This document shows positions 59,596 through 64,000 of a stretch of 64,000 nt of DNA, in pieces. The notes under the pieces are model-generated. The model was not told the DNA's origin. It was given only the letters and a program-made list of their open reading frames with translations, and did no database searches. The position numbers and the translations under genes were made by a program. Positions within the stretch are counted from its first letter, which is position 1, and each line of letters opens with the position of its first letter. Origin of the DNA: Ectopseudomonas chengduensis (GTDB lineage Bacteria; Pseudomonadota; Gammaproteobacteria; Pseudomonadales; Pseudomonadaceae); the NCBI RefSeq assembly GCF_900102635.1, contig NZ_FMZQ01000019.1, positions 1 to 64,000 on the forward strand, given 5' to 3'.

Positions 59596-61662
59596 CTAGC
59601 GCGTGGCCTGCGCCGCCTTGTCCGCTGTTACCCCGGTGGTATTGCCCAGCAGACTGGTTGTCGCGGTCTGCACGAAGGCCGACAGCTTGCGCTCCAGATC
59701 GCTGCGCCGCTGCGCGTCATCGATCACCTCGGCACTGGCCTCGTGGCCAAGCTGGTAGCGATACAGGCGCGCATCACGGTCACGCGGTTTGACCAGGATG
59801 TTGTCGCCCGTCACCAGTCCCACGGTCTGGTCGCTCCCGGACGGTTTGATCACCGCCACGCCGGCATCGCCCTCAGGCAGCGCCAGCAGGTCGCGGCCCC
59901 AGCATTGCTGCTGCACCGGCTGGCCGAGACGGCCCATGATGGTTGGTACCACGTCGATCTGGCTGCCGACGGTGTCGCGGTTATTGCCGAAGGTTTCCTG
60001 CACGCCGGGGCCAATCAGCAGCAGCGGGATGCTGAAGCGCGACAGGTCCATCTCGGTGATCTGCTCGTCGTTGCCGAAGCCATGGTCACCCAGCACCACG
60101 AACAGGGTGTCCTTGAAGTAGGGCTCCTGGCGCGCCTTGGCGAAGAACTGGCCGAGCGCCCAGTCGGCGTAACGCATGGCGGTCAGGTGCTCGTCCAGCG
60201 AGCCGTGGCCCGTGACGCGTTCGACCGGCAGATCCTCCGGCAGGGCGTAAGGCGTGTGGTTGGACAACGTCTGCAGCATTGCGTAGAACGGCCTGCCCTG
60301 GCGCCCCAGCTTGGCCAATTCATCGACACCACGGCTGAACATGTCCTGGTCAGACACCCCCCAAGTCGGGTCGATGAAGACCGGGTCGACGAAATCATCG
60401 CGACCGACGAAGTTGCGCATACCCTGGTTGGCGAAGAAGCCGGACTGGTTATCCCAGGCGAAGCTGCCGTTGTACACGTACACATCATCATAACCACGGG
60501 CACTGAGCAACTGCGGCAGGCCGGAGAACTGGTGGCCACCTTCGGGCATGCGCATCAGGTATTCGAAGGCCGGCAGGTTGGGGAAGCAGGCCATGGTGGC
60601 GAACATGCCCTGGTGGGTGTGGGTCCCGTTGGAGAACATGCGCTGGAACAGCAAACCCTCTTTTGCCAACGCATCGAAGTTGGGGGTGATGCCGTCCTGG
60701 TTGCCCATGGCACCGATATAGCGCCCTGCCATGCTCTCCATGAGGATCACCACCACGTTGCGCACCTGCGGCAGCTGGCCTTCGGCCGGTGGCGTGTAAA
60801 CGCGACGCACGGCCGCTTGGTCGGCGTCGATCAACTGATCGCGCGAGGTCAGCAGCAGGTCGCGGGTGATCTGCTGTGCTTCGTCAGCCGGCAGGGTGGC
60901 CTTCCAACTGTTGTCGCGGTGCTCGGAGAAGAAGTTCTCGGCAGCATCGACCAGGGTCAGGGTGCCGTTGAGGCCCAGGTGATTGGCAAACATCGAATCG
61001 GTGGTATAGGCATCGCCCCAGCGTAGCGGTGGGCCGGAGCGCAGGGTGCCACGAGCAGCGGTCACGCAGACCAGCAGAAACATCACGAACACCGCAGTAC
61101 GTGCCGGCCAGTGCGGCGGCGCAGCATGCCCCCGCGCACGCGTGGCACGCTCGATACGGCGGAACAACCAGGCCAGCAGCAGCGTGGCCAGGGCCCAGGC
61201 CAGCAGCAGGCGCAACACAGGGAAACCGTTCCAGATCATGCTGGTGACGGTGCCCAAGTCCTCCTGCATGTACTGGAACACCAAACTGTTCAGGCGCTGA
61301 TGGAATTCGCGGTAGAAATTCAGCTCGACCACGGCAAAAAACAGACACAGGCTGGTGACGACGGTCAGCCAGGCTACATGCAGACGCCGCGCGCGCATCG
61401 CAGTGACACTCAGCAGCGACAGACTCAGCGGAATGCACAGGTAGACGATCAGACGCAGGTCGAAGCGCGCGCCATTGACGAAGGCCTCGGCGAAGGTGCT
61501 GGCCGATGTATCGGCGATCAGCGCCTGGTTGTAGGCCAGCAAGCCCAGCCGAGCCAGGGCGAAAAGCAGCAGCATGCACAGCGCGCTGCCGAGGATGAAA
61601 GCCAGGTGACTACCAACACTGACCTGCGCCGCCTTGCGGGCAGCTGGTACGGATGACTGCAT
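59596..61662 (-). CDS. LTA-synthase-like sulfatase family membrane protein
   Basis: A 688-residue protein. Five N-terminal membrane helices (residues about 20-215) precede an extracytoplasmic sulfatase/alkaline-phosphatase fold. VVVILMESMAGRYIG carries the first metal Glu, NGTHTHQGMFATM the catalytic Thr, and VLGDHGFGND the Asp-His pair. Family members transfer phosphoglycerol or phosphoethanolamine; in Pseudomonas the substrate is probably a periplasmic glucan or envelope component, as it lacks lipoteichoic acid. It converges with glcB. Confidence 0.88.
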   Translation of the reverse strand: MQSSVPAARKAAQVSVGSHLAFILGSALCMLLLFALARLGLLAYNQALIADTSASTFAEAFVNGARFDLRLIVYLCIPLSLSLLSVTAMRARRLHVAWLTVVTSLCLFFAVVELNFYREFHQRLNSLVFQYMQEDLGTVTSMIWNGFPVLRLLLAWALATLLLAWLFRRIERATRARGHAAPPHWPARTAVFVMFLLVCVTAARGTLRSGPPLRWGDAYTTDSMFANHLGLNGTLTLVDAAENFFSEHRDNSWKATLPADEAQQITRDLLLTSRDQLIDADQAAVRRVYTPPAEGQLPQVRNVVVILMESMAGRYIGAMGNQDGITPNFDALAKEGLLFQRMFSNGTHTHQGMFATMACFPNLPAFEYLMRMPEGGHQFSGLPQLLSARGYDDVYVYNGSFAWDNQSGFFANQGMRNFVGRDDFVDPVFIDPTWGVSDQDMFSRGVDELAKLGRQGRPFYAMLQTLSNHTPYALPEDLPVERVTGHGSLDEHLTAMRYADWALGQFFAKARQEPYFKDTLFVVLGDHGFGNDEQITEMDLSRFSIPLLLIGPGVQETFGNNRDTVGSQIDVVPTIMGRLGQPVQQQCWGRDLLALPEGDAGVAVIKPSGSDQTVGLVTGDNILVKPRDRDARLYRYQLGHEASAEVIDDAQRRSDLERKLSAFVQTATTSLLGNTTGVTADKAAQATR

Positions 61663-61828
61663 GGATGTGCCTTGCTCTTTATGGAAATAGGAGGGCCAGT
61701 GCAGTTTGCCTGAGTGCAGGTCAAAATTTCGTCAAAACTGCGTTGTCTGCACCCTACTTAGGTGCAATGGGCAAGCCGACCAGCCAGGGCCACACTGACA
61801 ACATCCCGAAACTGCGAGGCGCAAGCCC

Positions 61829-63760
61829 ATGAGCAAGGCCGATGCGATGGCTGATGCGGGCAAGACAGCGGTGCTGCAGAACATCCACGGCACCATGGAG
61901 TTCCTGCAGAAGTTCCCGCCTTTCAACCAGATGGACACCGCCCATCTGGCGTTTCTGGTCGAGCACTGCCAGCTGCGCTTCTATGCCGAAGGCGACTCGA
62001 TCATCAAACCCAGCGATGGTCCGGTCGAGCACTTCTACATCGTCAAGCAGGGCCGTGTGCACGGCGAGCGCCCGCACAGCGCACGGCGTGGCACCGAGAC
62101 CACCTTTGAGATCACCGCCGGCGAGTGCTTTCCCCTGGCCGCGCTGATCGGCGAGCGAGCCACGCGCACCGAGCACCTGGCCGCCGAAGATACCTTCTGC
62201 CTGCTGCTGTCCAAGCTTGCCTTCGTCAAACTCTTCGCCGTCTCCAACCCGCTGCGCGACTTCGCCCTGCGTGGGGTCAGCAGTCTGCTCGACCAGGTCA
62301 ACCAGCAGGTGCAGCTGCGCGCGGTGGAAACCCTCGGCGCGCAGTATTCGCTGGATACCCGCCTGGGTGAACTGGCCATGCGCCAACCCATCGGCTGCCC
62401 CCCCGCCACGCCGCTGCGCGAGGCGGTGCGGCTGATGCACGAACAGCATGTCGGCAGCATCGTCATCGTCGATCCGGCCGATAAACCGCTGGGTATCTTT
62501 ACCCTGCGCGACCTGCGCCGGGTGGTGGCCGACGGCGTCGACCTGGCCCAGCCGATCAGCAACCTGATGACCCCCAGGCCCTTCCACCTGGCGCCGGACG
62601 CCAGCGCCTTCGACGCCGCCATCGCCATGACCGAGCGGCATATCGCTCACGTCTGCCTGGTGGAGCACGAAAAACTCTGCGGGGTGATTTCCGAGCGCGA
62701 CCTGTTCAGCCTGCAGCGCGTCGACCTGGTGCATCTGGCACGCACCATCCGCCACGCCGGCAAAGTCGAGACCCTGGCCGGGCTGCGCAGCGACATCCGC
62801 CTGCTGGTCGACCGCATGCTCGCGCATGGCGCCAGCTCGACGCAGATCACCCATATCGTCACCCTGCTCAACGACCACACCGTATGCCGGGTGATCGAGC
62901 TGACCCTTGAAGAAATGGGCGATCCGGGCATACCCTTCACCTGGCTGTGCTTCGGCAGCGAAGGCCGCCGCGAGCAGACCCTGCACACCGATCAGGACAA
63001 CGGCATACTCTTCGAAGCCGAAAATGCCAGCGAGGCCGCCGCCACCCGTGAGCGCCTGCTGCCGATCGCCCGCGAGATCAACCAGCGCCTGGCGCAGTGC
63101 GGCTTTACCCTGTGCAAGGGCAACATCATGGCCGGCAACCCCGAGCTGTGCCTGTCGCGCGAGGAGTGGTCGCGGCGCTTCGCCGGCTTCGTCCTCGAAG
63201 CCACGCCGGAAAATCTGCTGGGCTCGACCATCTATTTCGACCTGCGCGCGATCTGGGGCCCGGACGAAGGCTGCGAACAGCTACGCGAGGAGCTGCTCGG
63301 ACGCATCGCCAACAACAGCCTGTTCCAGCGCATGATGGCGGAGAACGCCCTGCGCCACCGCCCGCCGGTTGGACGCTTCCGCGACTTCGTGGTGGCCCGT
63401 TCGGGCGCCGACAAGGACACTCTCGACCTCAAGGTGCAGGGCCTGACGCCCTTCGTCGACGGCGCCCGTTTGCTCGCGTTGGCCAACGGCATCAGTGCGG
63501 TCGGCACCCTGGAGCGCCTGCGCGCGCTGATCACCAAGGGCGTGATCGAGGCCCTGGACGGCGCCGCCTATGAAGAGGCCTACCACTTCATTCAGCAGAC
63601 GCGCATGCAGCAGCATCAACTGCAGGCACGCGACGAGCTGCCCTACTCCAATCGGGTCGACCCCGACCACCTCAACCACCTGGACCGGCGTATTCTGCGC
63701 GAGTCGTTCCGCCAGGCGCAGCGCCTGCAGAGCAGCCTGGCCATGAGGTATCAGCTATGA
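61829..63760 (+). CDS. cNMP-binding/CBS/DUF294 nucleotidyltransferase-like signalling protein
   Basis: A 643-residue cytosolic protein. Domains in order: cyclic-nucleotide-binding-like domain (about 25-135: NQMDTAHLAFLVEHCQLRFYAEGDSIIK), two CBS domains (about 180-305: GSIVIVDPADKPLGIFTLRDL and AHVCLVEHEKLCGVISERDL), DUF294 nucleotidyltransferase (LCFGSEGRREQTLHTDQDNG with the acidic DxD), and DUF294_C. In Pseudomonas such genes lie next to acetate-permease genes. The following exonuclease gene overlaps by four bases (ATGA), so they are co-translated. Confidence 0.9.
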   Translation: MSKADAMADAGKTAVLQNIHGTMEFLQKFPPFNQMDTAHLAFLVEHCQLRFYAEGDSIIKPSDGPVEHFYIVKQGRVHGERPHSARRGTETTFEITAGECFPLAALIGERATRTEHLAAEDTFCLLLSKLAFVKLFAVSNPLRDFALRGVSSLLDQVNQQVQLRAVETLGAQYSLDTRLGELAMRQPIGCPPATPLREAVRLMHEQHVGSIVIVDPADKPLGIFTLRDLRRVVADGVDLAQPISNLMTPRPFHLAPDASAFDAAIAMTERHIAHVCLVEHEKLCGVISERDLFSLQRVDLVHLARTIRHAGKVETLAGLRSDIRLLVDRMLAHGASSTQITHIVTLLNDHTVCRVIELTLEEMGDPGIPFTWLCFGSEGRREQTLHTDQDNGILFEAENASEAAATRERLLPIAREINQRLAQCGFTLCKGNIMAGNPELCLSREEWSRRFAGFVLEATPENLLGSTIYFDLRAIWGPDEGCEQLREELLGRIANNSLFQRMMAENALRHRPPVGRFRDFVVARSGADKDTLDLKVQGLTPFVDGARLLALANGISAVGTLERLRALITKGVIEALDGAAYEEAYHFIQQTRMQQHQLQARDELPYSNRVDPDHLNHLDRRILRESFRQAQRLQSSLAMRYQL

Positions 63761-64000
63761 GCAAGTTCACCTGGTTCACCGGCCGCGGTCCGGCCCTGAC
63801 CCAGCAGCAGCTACAACGCCGCGCAGCGCTGAGTGCGCCGGCGCCGTTCGACGAACGCCCGCTGCACCAGCAGCGTTTCGTCGTCCTCGATCTGGAAACC
63901 ACCGGCCTGAACATGCGCCGCGATCAGGTGCTGGCCATCGGCGCGGTGGTGATCGATAACGGCGCCATCGACTTCGCCGAGCAGTTCGAATGCACCCTGC
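63757..64000 (+). CDS. DnaQ-like 3'-5' exonuclease, N-terminal part (cut by the window end)
   Basis: The frame starts at ATG 63757, overlapping the previous stop, and runs to the edge. The visible 81 residues hold the ExoI motif FVVLDLETTGLNMRRDQVL (Asp-Glu metal ligands) and IGAVVIDNG of the DEDD exonuclease superfamily, as in the DNA polymerase III epsilon subunit. In Pseudomonas this gene follows the cNMP/CBS/DUF294 gene. The C-terminus is not available. Confidence 0.82.
   Translation, partial: MSKFTWFTGRGPALTQQQLQRRAALSAPAPFDERPLHQQRFVVLDLETTGLNMRRDQVLAIGAVVIDNGAIDFAEQFECTL

Overview
The window is a GC-rich stretch of a Pseudomonas chromosome. The gene set and order (hut cluster, comF divergent from bioBFHCD, glcB, rarD, srkA, an OprD-family porin) and the dense REP-like hairpins fit this genus. 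The P. mendocina / oleovorans / alcaligenes side is my guess from gene content, not proven.

Left end, 1-7.5 kb, is accessory DNA. An IS21-family element (istA start at the window edge) interrupts a P4-type integrase gene. The integrase lies next to a 46-bp 3' fragment of an elongator tRNA-Met gene (1655-1700), the right attachment site of an island that extends left of the window. To the right of that site are a HipBA-type toxin-antitoxin pair behind four spaced operators, an orphan double palindrome, a MITE-like repeat, a NERD-domain protein with a zinc finger, and a two-gene operon (4983-7508) pairing a NdpA/NA37-like nucleoid-associated protein with a C-terminally membrane-anchored protein of unknown function. 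That pair is the best candidate here for an undescribed, possibly defensive, system.

7.8-29.6 kb is core-like metabolism and signalling: egtB-egtD (ergothioneine-type chemistry), a Pmp3 peptide, a convergent NarL-type regulator and hybrid kinase, a small lipoprotein, a diguanylate cyclase, a TRAP transporter (dctPQM) divergent from a sigma-54 activator, then a GntP-family permease and a single-chain CoA-transferase behind a good -24/-12 promoter. An agmatinase with a polyamine-type binding protein and a divergent LysR gene, an FMN reductase, a TetR-hydrolase pair and a divergent endonuclease I homologue follow.

29.6-38.2 kb is the histidine-utilisation cluster: hutC, and a long leftward operon hutI-hutG-yjiH-hutU-hutH, with divergent hutD. 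HutC-type palindromes lie in front of hutI and hutD. HutG is of the arginase superfamily, which implies the four-step route. The permease is a YjiH-type protein.

38.4-64 kb: an OprD-family porin; two paralogous large acyl-CoA dehydrogenases (one with a PsrA-like operator) around a second diguanylate cyclase; a SprA-related protein and a small flagellar-rod-like protein; bioB-F-H-C-D behind a BirA-type operator; comF, modE-like, srkA, rarD, gcvR-like, a GNAT enzyme, glcB, an LTA-synthase-like sulfatase, and a cNMP/CBS/DUF294 protein overlapping an exonuclease gene cut by the window end. REP-like hairpins are scattered through most intergenic gaps, including two gaps inside the bio operon. No rRNA gene, complete tRNA gene or CRISPR array is visible.
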